A stretch of DNA of 64,000 nucleotides from Candidatus Obscuribacterales bacterium (GCA_019746975.1 JAIERK010000142.1:41076-105075), one strand, 5' to 3'. Counted from the stretch's first letter, positions 34,848-43,842 are shown. Numbers and translations: made by a program. Notes: a model not told the origin generated them from the sequence alone.

Positions 34848-34941
34848 GGAAATTCCATTGAGGGAGTAATTCGGATGGTCACTTTATGCCGTTGAGGGAT
34901 TACTCATCGCAGAGGGATCTTCTACATTCCGCTGAGGGAAT
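34848..34941 (+). repeat. Dispersed repeat, copy B
   Basis: This matches the reverse complement of 17311-17403 over nearly its whole length, with core CTTTATGCCGTTGAGGGATT and TCGCAGAGGGATCT. It is intergenic. Two copies in 64 kb imply a larger family in the genome. Confidence 0.7.
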
Positions 34942-35047
34942 TGCTTGTGAGCCGAGCCAGTTCCTTGTGTTTAAATCCACCTCGCGGGTATCTGCAGAGT
35001 TGGATCTGGCGGAAGTGTTTGATGTGAGGAATCGGCACAGATACATG

Positions 35048-35080
35048 AAGACCCGGGCTGGACTGCCCGGGTCTTCTTCT
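35048..35080 (+). terminator. Strong hairpin terminator
   Basis: AAGACCCGGGC and GCCCGGGTCTT form a perfect 11-bp stem with a 6-base loop, followed by a U-rich CTTCT stretch on the plus strand. It lies just past the 3' end of the minus-strand rpoB-like operon and could end transcription from both sides, more convincingly on the plus strand. Confidence 0.65.
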
Positions 35081-35111
35081 CACTACCCTTAATCAATCAA
35101 TGCTTTTGTTG

Positions 35112-35927
35112 TTATGCGGAGACAGCGTGTGGAGGATGGACGGCACCAACGATGCCAGGTCCTGCAGCGAACGTTCCTTCTTGAGCGGGACCGTCCTGTG
35201 CTTTCGGGAAGAGGGTGAGCGGGCGGCACTCGGCGTTTTGCCAGTGCGCGCTGATCATACCTTTTTTGTACAGCTCCTGATGCGTCGCGAAGAAGCAGTG
35301 TTTTGCAAGCATCGAATCAGTCATCGATGCCACTTTGCTCTGCAGCTCTGCTTGTGAGTCATCGTCTCTGGTGATGACCAATAACATTTCGATTCCGTTC
35401 TCGGTGATCGATTTTTCAAGACCTCTGAGGGTCTCTTGATCGCAATTCGGATTGTTGACGATGCCGATGTCGTATGCGATTTCGTTGCTGGTGAAGGAGA
35501 TCTTCGAGTCCATATGGAAGCGTTGTTTCTCTTCGGTCTTGCAAGTAGTCCATTTGACGTTAGAGATTTTGCCTTCGTTCTGTGCGATGAGATAAAGCAT
35601 TCGGACGTTGGCGACTTCGAGATGGTGACGCTGCCAGTTGGCGTCAAAGCGATCTTTGTCGTCCTGACCAATTCCTGTGATGCTTTTTGCCATTGGTGAC
35701 AGCATGTAGACCAACGGTTTTGTCGGCGTCGTCCACCATGGAAGCTTGGTTCCGTGTCTGTGGCAAAGAAGATAGTCCAAATAAAATAGTTTGCGTAGCC
35801 GGTCTCTAATGAGAACTGGTTTGTCATCTTCGGTGATGAACCAAGAAATATGCTTCTCGAGCAACACCTCGTGCTCATCAATCAATTTGAAGATGAGGTG
35901 GTCTCTGTCGTTGAGCTGTATAGCCAT
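35112..35927 (-). CDS. Replication-relaxation-like winged-helix protein
   Basis: 271 residues. The N-terminus resembles the Replic_Relax family: LNDRDHLIFKLIDEHEVLLE, then ISWFI...IRDRLRKLFYLDYLL, a winged-helix layout, followed by the usual nuclease-like half (KISFTSNEIAYDIGIVNNPN, then IEMLLVITRDDD). Such proteins are common on plasmids and conjugative elements. The last 35 residues are Pro/Gly/Ala-rich. It is the last gene of the run beginning at 43842, 51 bases after the previous gene, with GAGG before its ATG. The family call is by eye and only moderately sure. Confidence 0.55.
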   Translation of the reverse strand: MAIQLNDRDHLIFKLIDEHEVLLEKHISWFITEDDKPVLIRDRLRKLFYLDYLLCHRHGTKLPWWTTPTKPLVYMLSPMAKSITGIGQDDKDRFDANWQRHHLEVANVRMLYLIAQNEGKISNVKWTTCKTEEKQRFHMDSKISFTSNEIAYDIGIVNNPNCDQETLRGLEKSITENGIEMLLVITRDDDSQAELQSKVASMTDSMLAKHCFFATHQELYKKGMISAHWQNAECRPLTLFPKAQDGPAQEGTFAAGPGIVGAVHPPHAVSA

Positions 35928-35978
35928 TATAGCCTCGCTGGGGGTGATAGATAAGGGTGAGAGTGTGGTTGAAAATCT

Positions 35979-36731
35979 TTAGCGGGAAGGATTGCCGCCA
36001 ACGCTGCGAATCTGTTCTTTAGTGCCTTTAACGTACTTGGTCAATGCATCTTCTTGTTCACGCATGTGGACGCCGTACTGCATTCGTAGGCTAACGTCCA
36101 TCTGTTTCAATTTCTTCTGCATTTCGGCGAGACCTTGAGCCTTATTTTTTATGGCATTGAGTCCGTCGTCGAGCTCTTCCATTGTGCGAGCGGCCCTTCG
36201 CGGTTTAATCAGCTCGTCATATACTTCTGCTGAGTCCGCGTACCAGTCGGCCGTCAGGTTGCAGTAGTCTTTCAGACCAGGATAGCCTGACGGAACCTCG
36301 ATTTTTCGGAGAACGGATGCAAGGTACTTGTATTTGACTGCGACTTTTCCAGCGGTATCGGTCCAGTGCTGCACCCGTTCCACTTCTTGGTTAAATGGTC
36401 TCGTCAGGATTGCAGCTTCAGCGTCTGTCTTCATGTAGCAAACGACTGTCTGGTCGAAGTGCTCAAACCATTGCACTGCCGGGTTGGTTGGATCCGACAT
36501 GATTGCCAGGGCACCTGCTTTTCCGAGCGGGTTTTCCACAACTGTAGTCGCCTTTTGAACTGCGGCTTGACGTTGGGCGGCGTTGCTGTTGGAGTGGAAT
36601 TCGTCGTGATGAGGTTGTGCATCCGCCTTTACTGCGAGCACTGTCAGCGTGGTTACGCTCAAGAGAGAGGCTACAACGAGGGTTATTGTCGCTTGCGTTT
36701 TCTTCGAAACTCTCTTCTCTTGTGCTGTCAT
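35979..36731 (-). CDS. Exported helical protein, unknown
   Basis: 250 residues, with a signal sequence (ATITLVVASLLSVTTLTVLAVKADA), then a mostly helical and charged mature part: QKATTVVENPLGKAGALAIM, WFEHFDQTVVCYMKTDAEAA and a C-terminal probable coiled coil (AIKNKAQGLAEMQKKLKQMD). No family recognised. Its place between a two-TM protein and a Replic_Relax-like protein, all on one strand, hints at an envelope-associated complex, possibly derived from a conjugation system. Confidence 0.65.
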   Translation of the reverse strand: MTAQEKRVSKKTQATITLVVASLLSVTTLTVLAVKADAQPHHDEFHSNSNAAQRQAAVQKATTVVENPLGKAGALAIMSDPTNPAVQWFEHFDQTVVCYMKTDAEAAILTRPFNQEVERVQHWTDTAGKVAVKYKYLASVLRKIEVPSGYPGLKDYCNLTADWYADSAEVYDELIKPRRAARTMEELDDGLNAIKNKAQGLAEMQKKLKQMDVSLRMQYGVHMREQEDALTKYVKGTKEQIRSVGGNPSR

Positions 36732-36798
36732 TGTTCTGTTGTCCTGGGTTATTTAATTGTTTTAGATAAGGGTATTGACTGTTTTCACATCCTCCACA

Positions 36799-37731
36799 TT
36801 AGTTGCCGTGGTTGAACAACGGTTGTACAGGCAAGCCACTTCTTCCATTTGCCCCGCCTCCGCCGGGGTTTGCTGGAGTATTCGCTCGGTTCATGAATGC
36901 GTCTTGCACCTGAGCCGTAGCTTGACGTGAGTTGTTTTGCGCTGGTGTATCGCTGTTAGCGTTGTAGGTATTCATTTGTACGATCTTCCAGATCGTGTAG
37001 GCCGAGAGTAGCAGCATGAGACCTGCTGCGGCTCCCATGACGCGGCTTCCGCCGTATGGGTTGCCCATGACCATCGAGTAGGCTGCCATCGACATGAAGA
37101 TGGTTGCGCTTACGACGCCGAGAATGACGAGATAACGCGAGAATGTCCAAACTGTCGGTAGTGGATGATCTGGTGTGTATCCATAGATACTGTTGCGATC
37201 TGGTTTTGGATAGCCGTTAGCGGGTGAATCGCTGTCGATGAATTTGCGACCACCATTGTCGGTTGCTTGTGGATATGGTGCTAGAGCTTCGTTGATCTGC
37301 TCCATCTGTGCATCGGATGCATCAGCGTCGATCGATTGCTCGCCGCTGCGCATGTTGACGCCGAGAATTCCTTCGATCTGACTTATAGCATCGTTGCTCA
37401 ACGTGTCTGGACGAAGTGTTTGGACCTGGCGTACGCCACGCCCGTCGGTGTGATGAATTCTGACGATGCTTCGATCTCGACCTGTGCCTGTCGGAAAATT
37501 ATGACCTGGTGTCGGATCATGAGTGCCGGAGGGGACGTTGGGCGGACCGCCCGGGTCGCCAGGTGTGACCGGTGCCGGTGTGTCTCCATCGCCAATCGGT
37601 GGTGGTGATGGCGGTGCGAACGGTTGGGCGGAGACGGATGCCACGAAGGAACAGGCAAATAGCATGGCGACTGCGATTGCCAGTCCGCCGCGCTTTATCG
37701 TCTCTGTGATTGTGCCTTTCCTGAATTGCAT
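36799..37731 (-). CDS. Exported Pro-rich protein with two TM helices, VirB2/TrbC-like in layout
   Basis: 310 residues. Signal sequence (GGLAIAVAMLFACSFVASVSAQ), a Pro/Gly/Asp-rich stretch to about residue 75, a soluble segment, then two close hydrophobic helices near residues 195-250 (YLVILGVVSATIFMSMAAYS and VMGAAAGLMLLLSAYTIWKI) separated by a short NPYGG loop, and an Asn/Gly-rich tail. Two adjacent helices with a short basic or polar loop resemble VirB2/TrbC conjugative pilins, but those are much smaller, so this is only a suggestion. It begins 29 bases after the rpoB-like gene with GAGGA before its ATG. Confidence 0.6.
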   Translation of the reverse strand: MQFRKGTITETIKRGGLAIAVAMLFACSFVASVSAQPFAPPSPPPIGDGDTPAPVTPGDPGGPPNVPSGTHDPTPGHNFPTGTGRDRSIVRIHHTDGRGVRQVQTLRPDTLSNDAISQIEGILGVNMRSGEQSIDADASDAQMEQINEALAPYPQATDNGGRKFIDSDSPANGYPKPDRNSIYGYTPDHPLPTVWTFSRYLVILGVVSATIFMSMAAYSMVMGNPYGGSRVMGAAAGLMLLLSAYTIWKIVQMNTYNANSDTPAQNNSRQATAQVQDAFMNRANTPANPGGGGANGRSGLPVQPLFNHGN

Positions 37732-37760
37732 GGTGATCGTCCTCTTGAAAAAAAATCGAC

Positions 37761-40613
37761 TTATAAGTCTGGGGTTTGTCCGCCGTCGTTACCGCTTATG
37801 TCTGTTCCTACCTTCACTGTTTCCGGGGTTCTCGAAATTGTCATCAATTCTTGAGCTAATGTCTGAAGTTCTGACAGAGACGGAAAATCGAAGAGAGCTT
37901 CGTTGCTGTCGAGTTCTGGAGCTATGAGACTGGACAGCTCAGCGGTCTGGGGTTGCTTCTGCTTAGGTTCTTCGACGATTGAGATCTTGTTTTCAAAGTC
38001 TTCGCCAGGTCCGAAGAAGCTGTCACCAAGGATGGTATTGACGAAGTCGTTAACGTCTTTCGATTCTCCACCTTCTTGACCTTGTTGACCGGAGGACTGA
38101 AACATTGCTGGCTCATCAATATCATCGATTAAGGACTCCTGCGTGGTGAGTTCGAATTGTGGTTTTCTTCCGTTCTTGCCGTTGGTTACCGAAGTGATCA
38201 TCGGCAGCCTTGGCGGCCTTACAACAGGCTCGTAGTCTCCGCCCGGCACTTCCAAAATCTTTTGACCGGAATCGTCTTCGAGCATTGCGACCGAGGATAC
38301 TTGCAATTGCTCTTCGAGAGTGGCGTCTTCAGGAAGCGCGATTCTCGAGCAGGTTCTATCCGGAGCCGGTTCGAAGCTGTCGACCACTCTTCCGAGTGTC
38401 ACTTCAAGACCGAGTCCACGAATTTCGCAGCAAAGTCCGTCGAATGCAGCGGTGCGTCCGCCGGGCTGAACGTTTTTGCCCTGGACCATGTCAGCATAGG
38501 CCTGGTGCCGACCTTGAATGTCGTCTGCCTTGATGGTCATCATCTCGTTGAGCATGTAGGCGCCACCATAAGCCTGGATAGCCCAGACTTCCATTTCGCC
38601 CATACGTTGTCCGCCGTGATTGGCTTTTCCGCCGACCGGCTGTTGTGTGACAGCAGCGTACGGACCGCCCAATCCGGAGCGGGCATTGATTTTGTGAAGG
38701 ACCAATTGATTGAGTTTCAACATGTACTGACGTCCGACCAGCGTCGGTTGATCGATTGGTTCGCCGGTTCTGCCGTCGGTAAGAACGACTTTACCGTCTT
38801 CGCCCATCCACTCGTAGCCAGGAGTTTTGCGTACTTCGGCGAGCGCCTCTTTTACGAGTTTGAACGAAGCGTCGTCGGTGATCGATTCATCAAACTGGTG
38901 GATTCGATAATGACGATTGAGGATACTCGAGTAGAGACCGAGCTGTGTGTCGAACACCTGACCGACGTTCATACGGCTGGGTACGCCTAGCGGGTTGAGT
39001 ACCAGATCTACCGGTGTGCCATCGGGCATGTAGGGCATGTCTTCATCAGGTACGATGTTGGCGATGATCCCTTTGTTGCCGTGGCGTCCGGCGAGCTTAT
39101 CGCCAACTTCGGCTGGGCAGAGTCTGGCGATCAATACTTCGATTTCGCAGATAACGCCTGCTTTCATTTCAGGTGTTGTTTCCGGTGTGAAGATGCGCAC
39201 GTCGATGACGCGACCGCCGGATCCGTGCGGTACTCTCAAGCTGCTATCGGCCATCTCTTCGGCTACTTTTCCGAAGATTGCCTGGAGAAGCTCTTCTTCA
39301 GAGCTGAGGGCGCGATGCTCTTTGGGTGTCAGCTTCGCAACGAGTACATCGCCTGGTTCGACATAACTGCCGATCTTCGCGATACCGCGCTCGTCGAGAT
39401 GCTCGAGATCTTTGGTTGCGACGTTGGGCAGTTCCGGGGTGAGGATTTCAGGACCTCTAAGTGTTTGATAAACGGCGCCGGAATGCTTTTCGATTTCAAT
39501 ATGAGTCAAGCGGTGGTCGCGAATCAAACCGCGACGTACAACAATAGCGTCCTCGAAGTTATATCCGTTCCACGGGAGGAATGCTATTAATAGATTCCTG
39601 CCTAATGCCAATTCGCCTTTGTCGATTCCGGGTCCGTCAGCTATAATTTCGCCGGCTTCGACTCTTTGTCCGAGAGTCACAGAAGGACGTTGGTCGAGAA
39701 TCGTGTTCTGGTTGGTGCGGTCGAAGCGGGTAAGCGGATAGACGCGCTTTTCGCCCGAGGCTTGTGTAACTTCAATCTCGTTGCCGGAGACCTGGGTGAC
39801 GATGCCGCCACGACGGGCGGTGACCGAGTGACCGGAGGAGCGTGCCACGATCTTTTCCATACCCGTACCGACACGTGGGCGCTCGGGCCGCACGAGAGGC
39901 AGAGTTTGGCGCATCATCCCGCCGCCCATGAGAGCTCGGTTGGCGTCATCATGCTCGAGGAAAGGAATTAGTCCGGATCCTACAGAGAGGAAGCCCTGTG
40001 GTGTTAGACCGATCATGTCCACTTGGTCCGGAGCGCATTCGAAGAAGATTTCTCCGCGCCGGGCGGCAACCAGAGATCCAACGATCTTGCCGTCTATGAC
40101 ACGAGTGTCGGGCGGTGCCAGGGTGAATTTTTTGTCTTCTGAAGGGGTGATGAATTGGACTTCGTCCAGAAGCATGCCATTCTTGACCTTCCGGTAAGGA
40201 ACGGTCATGAAGCCGTCATCATCGATACGGCAGTAGCTGGCGAGGTATGACACCATACCGCAGTTCTTACCTTCAGGCGATTCTACCAGGCAGACACGAC
40301 CGATTTGGCTTGGGTGAACATCGCGCATTTCGACCGGTGCTGCGTTGGGATCGATTCCACCAGGACCAAACGATGTAATTCTTCTTCTATGAGATAGTTC
40401 CGAAAGCGGATTCTGTTGATCGAGGTATTGAACGAGAGGGTTGCCGGAGAAGTATTTGCTGACAGCATTTGCGAACGGTCTTGTGTCGATAAGATCGTTG
40501 GGGCTGCCAATCTCTTCGTCTTCGTTGAGCTCGAGTCTCATTTTAATGGAGCGAGTCATCTGACCGAGAGCCGGACGGACGGCTTTCGCCATTGTCTCGC
40601 CGACGCCTCTCAA
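37761..40613 (-). CDS. rpoB: RNA polymerase beta subunit, C-terminal fragment (divergent, extended)
   Basis: 950 residues beginning at TTG: RGVGETMAKAVRPALGQ, corresponding to the region just after the conserved DDIDHLGNRR of RpoB. It carries the rifampicin-cluster region (residues 57-86, DQQNPLSELSHRRRITSFGP), PWNGYNFEDA (348-356), GDKLAGRHGNKG (504-515) and GGQRMGEMEVWA (668-678). Unusual differences: ESPEGKNCGM for the usual ETPEGPNIGL; LKLNQLVLHK, where Gln replaces the His that contacts initiating nucleotides (E. coli His1237); ARSGLGGPY, two residues longer than ARSTGPY. The canonical end lies near residue 740; about 210 further acidic residues follow. No rpoC is adjacent. Confidence 0.9.
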   Translation of the reverse strand: MRGVGETMAKAVRPALGQMTRSIKMRLELNEDEEIGSPNDLIDTRPFANAVSKYFSGNPLVQYLDQQNPLSELSHRRRITSFGPGGIDPNAAPVEMRDVHPSQIGRVCLVESPEGKNCGMVSYLASYCRIDDDGFMTVPYRKVKNGMLLDEVQFITPSEDKKFTLAPPDTRVIDGKIVGSLVAARRGEIFFECAPDQVDMIGLTPQGFLSVGSGLIPFLEHDDANRALMGGGMMRQTLPLVRPERPRVGTGMEKIVARSSGHSVTARRGGIVTQVSGNEIEVTQASGEKRVYPLTRFDRTNQNTILDQRPSVTLGQRVEAGEIIADGPGIDKGELALGRNLLIAFLPWNGYNFEDAIVVRRGLIRDHRLTHIEIEKHSGAVYQTLRGPEILTPELPNVATKDLEHLDERGIAKIGSYVEPGDVLVAKLTPKEHRALSSEEELLQAIFGKVAEEMADSSLRVPHGSGGRVIDVRIFTPETTPEMKAGVICEIEVLIARLCPAEVGDKLAGRHGNKGIIANIVPDEDMPYMPDGTPVDLVLNPLGVPSRMNVGQVFDTQLGLYSSILNRHYRIHQFDESITDDASFKLVKEALAEVRKTPGYEWMGEDGKVVLTDGRTGEPIDQPTLVGRQYMLKLNQLVLHKINARSGLGGPYAAVTQQPVGGKANHGGQRMGEMEVWAIQAYGGAYMLNEMMTIKADDIQGRHQAYADMVQGKNVQPGGRTAAFDGLCCEIRGLGLEVTLGRVVDSFEPAPDRTCSRIALPEDATLEEQLQVSSVAMLEDDSGQKILEVPGGDYEPVVRPPRLPMITSVTNGKNGRKPQFELTTQESLIDDIDEPAMFQSSGQQGQEGGESKDVNDFVNTILGDSFFGPGEDFENKISIVEEPKQKQPQTAELSSLIAPELDSNEALFDFPSLSELQTLAQELMTISRTPETVKVGTDISGNDGGQTPDL

Positions 40614-41560
40614 GTGACGGTTTCCAGGCTGTCGATATGATCGACGAAACCCATGTCGTGTGGAAGACCGAGAAGATATTCAATAGCCGACATGAGGTCA
40701 GCTGGTGCCAGCGATTTGGATTCGCCTTCCAGTCTCAGTTTTGCATTGAAGCGACTGCGTCCGAGTTTGCCGAGGCTATAGCGACGCTTGTCGGTCAATT
40801 CGGAAAGAGCCGTGTTACCTGCACCAGCACCGCCACCACCGTCAGGTTTCCATCCTCTGCCGACGACCGACAGGGCTTCCTGCTGGGTGATCTGTTTCCA
40901 CTCGATGCGGTTGCGCTCGAGCAGTTTGCCGAGACGTTTTTGAATTTCCTGAGCGTCATAACCCATCGCGGTAAGCAATGTCGTGCATGCGATCCAGCTA
41001 CGTTTCGGCAGCTTGATTCTGCATTTTGCGCGGCTGGCTTTACCGGGCGTGACTGCCGGGTCGAGCACGAGCTCGAATGCGATTGGTGCGCCTTGCTCCG
41101 CCAACATCAGTGCTTTGTAGGTGATGGGGGTAGTCTGGCTGAAATAAATTCCAGGTGCACGAACGAGCTGACCGAGGACGACGCGCTCTGAGCCGTTGAT
41201 AACAAATGTGCCTCTGTCGGTGATGACAGGCATGTCTGCGATATAGCACTTCGATTTGCGAAGCTCACCAGTGACGGTGTCACGCAGCCAGGCGTCCATC
41301 ATCAGGCGGCGCGAATGTGTCATGTTGGTCTTGCGCGCTTGCTCGGCGGTATTCGGATATCCGGAGTCCTGAGCGTAGTCTTCGAACCACCACTTAACTT
41401 TACCGTCAGGACCAACGAAGGTCAGTTCGAAACGATTGCTGTATTCGCTAGCGATTGGCGAGATTTCGGCGAATAGGTTACCGAGCGTCTCTTCCAAGAA
41501 TCGTCGGTAAGAACGTCTCGGAAATTCAGCCAGATCTGGTGCTTGGAAATGAAAACTCAT
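40610..41560 (-). CDS. rpoB: RNA polymerase beta subunit, N-terminal fragment
   Basis: 316 residues from MSFHFQAPDLAEFPRRSYRR, with RpoB lobe motifs ITDRGTFVINGSERVVLGQL, VRAPGIYF and DKRRYSLGKLGRSRFNAKLR, ending at VDHIDSLETVT. The next frame, read upstream of its TTG, contains GNRHLRGVGE, which continues the normal motif DHLGNRRVRGVGE. So one missing base in the CC run at 40624-40625 (minus GG) explains the break. The stop and the TTG start of the second frame overlap as TTGA, which would also permit coupled translation of two subunits. Its ATG overlaps the stop of the TPR gene and has GGAGG 6-7 bases upstream. Confidence 0.9.
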   Translation of the reverse strand: MSFHFQAPDLAEFPRRSYRRFLEETLGNLFAEISPIASEYSNRFELTFVGPDGKVKWWFEDYAQDSGYPNTAEQARKTNMTHSRRLMMDAWLRDTVTGELRKSKCYIADMPVITDRGTFVINGSERVVLGQLVRAPGIYFSQTTPITYKALMLAEQGAPIAFELVLDPAVTPGKASRAKCRIKLPKRSWIACTTLLTAMGYDAQEIQKRLGKLLERNRIEWKQITQQEALSVVGRGWKPDGGGGAGAGNTALSELTDKRRYSLGKLGRSRFNAKLRLEGESKSLAPADLMSAIEYLLGLPHDMGFVDHIDSLETVT

Positions 41561-43842
41561 TCATTGCCTCCGCCTTTATTGGCGTCATCCCCAGCAGTAC
41601 TTCCGTCGTTGTTAGACATAATGGATCTTTTGTGAATTGAGAGTGCCCTTGCCAGGTCATCGGCGTAGGTCTTGTCTGCAGGTTTGAGAGCGCTTGAAAT
41701 TCGAAACTCCGTTACTGCTTCGCTTATTCTTCCGGCTGCCATCAGATTGACCGCCAGTCTGTGATGGATAGTTGAATTTTCAAGGTCTGTTGCCAGTATC
41801 TCTCTGAGAGCCGCCACCGCTGTCATATAATCCTTTTGAGATTCAGCCTCAGCTACCTTAACGAGCTTCGGATCTTGGTTCGCCTGTTGGCCAGTCGCTC
41901 CATCCATCTGGGAGTTGGTTGGAACAGTTACATTATGCTGAGGTGTACCCTGCGGGTAAATGGTGGAGTCCGCATTGACGTTGGGGAAATTACGTGTGGC
42001 GTTTGCCGCGCCAACCGGTTGGTTGTTTTGAGCCATATATGCCTGAAGCGGCTGTTGTTGCGCTTGTTGCGGGTAGCCGGCTGGCTGCCTCATCGCTGTC
42101 TGCGGTGCGCCTTCATACATATTCCGATTAAAACCTTGAGGCGGCATCGTGTAGCCTTGCGGTCTCAACTGGGCTGAACCAGCCTGCATCATCTGCATCG
42201 CGCCTGGCTGTTGCATTGGCATCATGCCTGGCTGTGCGTAGCCGTTGCCGGTCATCATGCCACCTTGCTGCGGCATGTAGCCTGGATTTCTCTGCATCGA
42301 TTGTGGTGGCATAGCCATTCCGGGTTGGCTCATCGTCTGTTGAGGCATTGTGGGATTAAACCCAACAGGTTGTTGACGATACAACTGTTGAGGTTGGGCG
42401 ACAGCGCTCGAAGCTGTGCTCTGAATGCCGCCGGATTGTTGCATCTCTTTCATGCGCGCTGCTGCTTCTTTGTTTTTCTCAGGGTCGATAAGGACGCAGG
42501 TGAGATAAGCCTGGTGAGCACCTTTGTAGTCTCCGTGAGCTTCAAGACATTCGCCGAGGAGGAATTGATAACGAGAATTTCGCGGCTCGGCCATAACCGC
42601 TTGCGAAATTTCCGCCAACGCCTCTTTCTTAAGCCCTTGTGAAAAGAGAGTTTCAGCCGCTTTCCTATGCTTTTCCGACCGTCCATGCAGGTATGCTTTT
42701 TGCAGCGACGCGCGTCCTTCTGCTAAACCAGGATGGCTATTGGCGAGCATCTCGAGCTTCTTGTACTCACTCTCAGCTCCGGCAAAATCGCCGGTCAATT
42801 GCAGTGCGCCTGCAAATCCGAGGTGAAAGTCGGGGTTTAATGGATTCTTCGAAACCTGGCGCCGCCAGATGTCGACCAGGGTTTGACCTGCCAAAACATC
42901 GTCTGAGTCTAGGATGACAGCCTTGCGCAACAACGCGGCTGCCCCGGTCTCGTCCTTCTGGAGAAGCTTGATTATGCCTAACTGTCTTTGTGCAGGTCCA
43001 TAGTTGGGATCTTTGATCGCCGCTTGCTGATAGCAGCTCAATGCATGATGCACCTGACCCCACCTGTATTGAAGATCACCGAGCTTAACGAGAACTTTGG
43101 CCGAAGCATCGACCTCCATAGCCTGTTTAAACTCGATGTAGGCACCTTCGAGATCGTTGGCGTTGACTAATTGGTCTCCCAGTGCGATTCGAGCGTCTGT
43201 ATCAACAGGATCGACACCGCACTTTTCGAGTGCTTGGGATAAACCTTTGGCAGCATGGGCATTGTCAGGCGCACTGTACAATGCTTTTCGAAACAACGAA
43301 GCGGCCCCGGAGAAGTCTCCATCCTTCAGCTTCTTGTCGCCGTAAGCGGCGCGTGCTGCTGAGAGATTGGTTCTGTATTGCTTGTGACTTGGGTCTAGAT
43401 GTATGGCTTTCTCGTGTTGGGCTATGGCTTCGACCCATTTACCCTGAGAGCCCAGTGCAACAGCCTGGTTATTGACCTCGATCGCTTCAATCTTCGACCT
43501 GTTGTGTGCATCGAGTCTTTTCTTCTCTTGGACTGTCTGAGCTTCGGTCGCCGCTTTCTTCGCTTCTATCGCGTCTTTTGCTTTGCGTTCGTCATCTTCT
43601 TTCTGCTGTTTTTCTATATCTCGATAGTCTGGACGGCGCTTGAACCGGCTTGAAACCGGTGCATTGTACTGCGCGTCATTAAGGAAGTCTTTTGCGTCAC
43701 GATCGTAGTTAGCTTGACCGGCTGGGTCGCCGTTGCGCGGAAGGGGCTTAGCGTTGAGCTTGGTGGCGCCTGCTTCCTGCGAACACGTCAGTGTGAGAGT
43801 CAACGCGATAAGGATGAGGTTAAAAGTCTTGTGCCTTGCCAT
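41557..43842 (-). CDS. Exported TPR protein with Gln/Met/Pro-rich linker
   Basis: 761 residues, starting with a signal sequence (FNLILIALTLTLTCSQEAGA). A charged helical segment follows, then many TPR units between residues 125 and 475 (GKWVEAIAQHEKAIHLDPSH, GDFSGAASLFRKALYSAPDN, GLKKEALAEISQAVMAEPRN). A Gln/Met/Pro/Gly-rich linker (about 490-650) and a last TPR-like pair (DYMTAVAALREILATDLENS) complete it. The stop overlaps the RpoB start by 4 bases, so it should be co-translated with RpoB. An exported protein coupled to a polymerase subunit is unexpected. Confidence 0.8.
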   Translation of the reverse strand: MARHKTFNLILIALTLTLTCSQEAGATKLNAKPLPRNGDPAGQANYDRDAKDFLNDAQYNAPVSSRFKRRPDYRDIEKQQKEDDERKAKDAIEAKKAATEAQTVQEKKRLDAHNRSKIEAIEVNNQAVALGSQGKWVEAIAQHEKAIHLDPSHKQYRTNLSAARAAYGDKKLKDGDFSGAASLFRKALYSAPDNAHAAKGLSQALEKCGVDPVDTDARIALGDQLVNANDLEGAYIEFKQAMEVDASAKVLVKLGDLQYRWGQVHHALSCYQQAAIKDPNYGPAQRQLGIIKLLQKDETGAAALLRKAVILDSDDVLAGQTLVDIWRRQVSKNPLNPDFHLGFAGALQLTGDFAGAESEYKKLEMLANSHPGLAEGRASLQKAYLHGRSEKHRKAAETLFSQGLKKEALAEISQAVMAEPRNSRYQFLLGECLEAHGDYKGAHQAYLTCVLIDPEKNKEAAARMKEMQQSGGIQSTASSAVAQPQQLYRQQPVGFNPTMPQQTMSQPGMAMPPQSMQRNPGYMPQQGGMMTGNGYAQPGMMPMQQPGAMQMMQAGSAQLRPQGYTMPPQGFNRNMYEGAPQTAMRQPAGYPQQAQQQPLQAYMAQNNQPVGAANATRNFPNVNADSTIYPQGTPQHNVTVPTNSQMDGATGQQANQDPKLVKVAEAESQKDYMTAVAALREILATDLENSTIHHRLAVNLMAAGRISEAVTEFRISSALKPADKTYADDLARALSIHKRSIMSNNDGSTAGDDANKGGGNE

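Noticed and set aside
34651..34869. 72-codon frame overlapping the small lipoprotein
   Set aside because: It starts with TTG without SD and runs into the dispersed repeat; likely a shadow or remnant.
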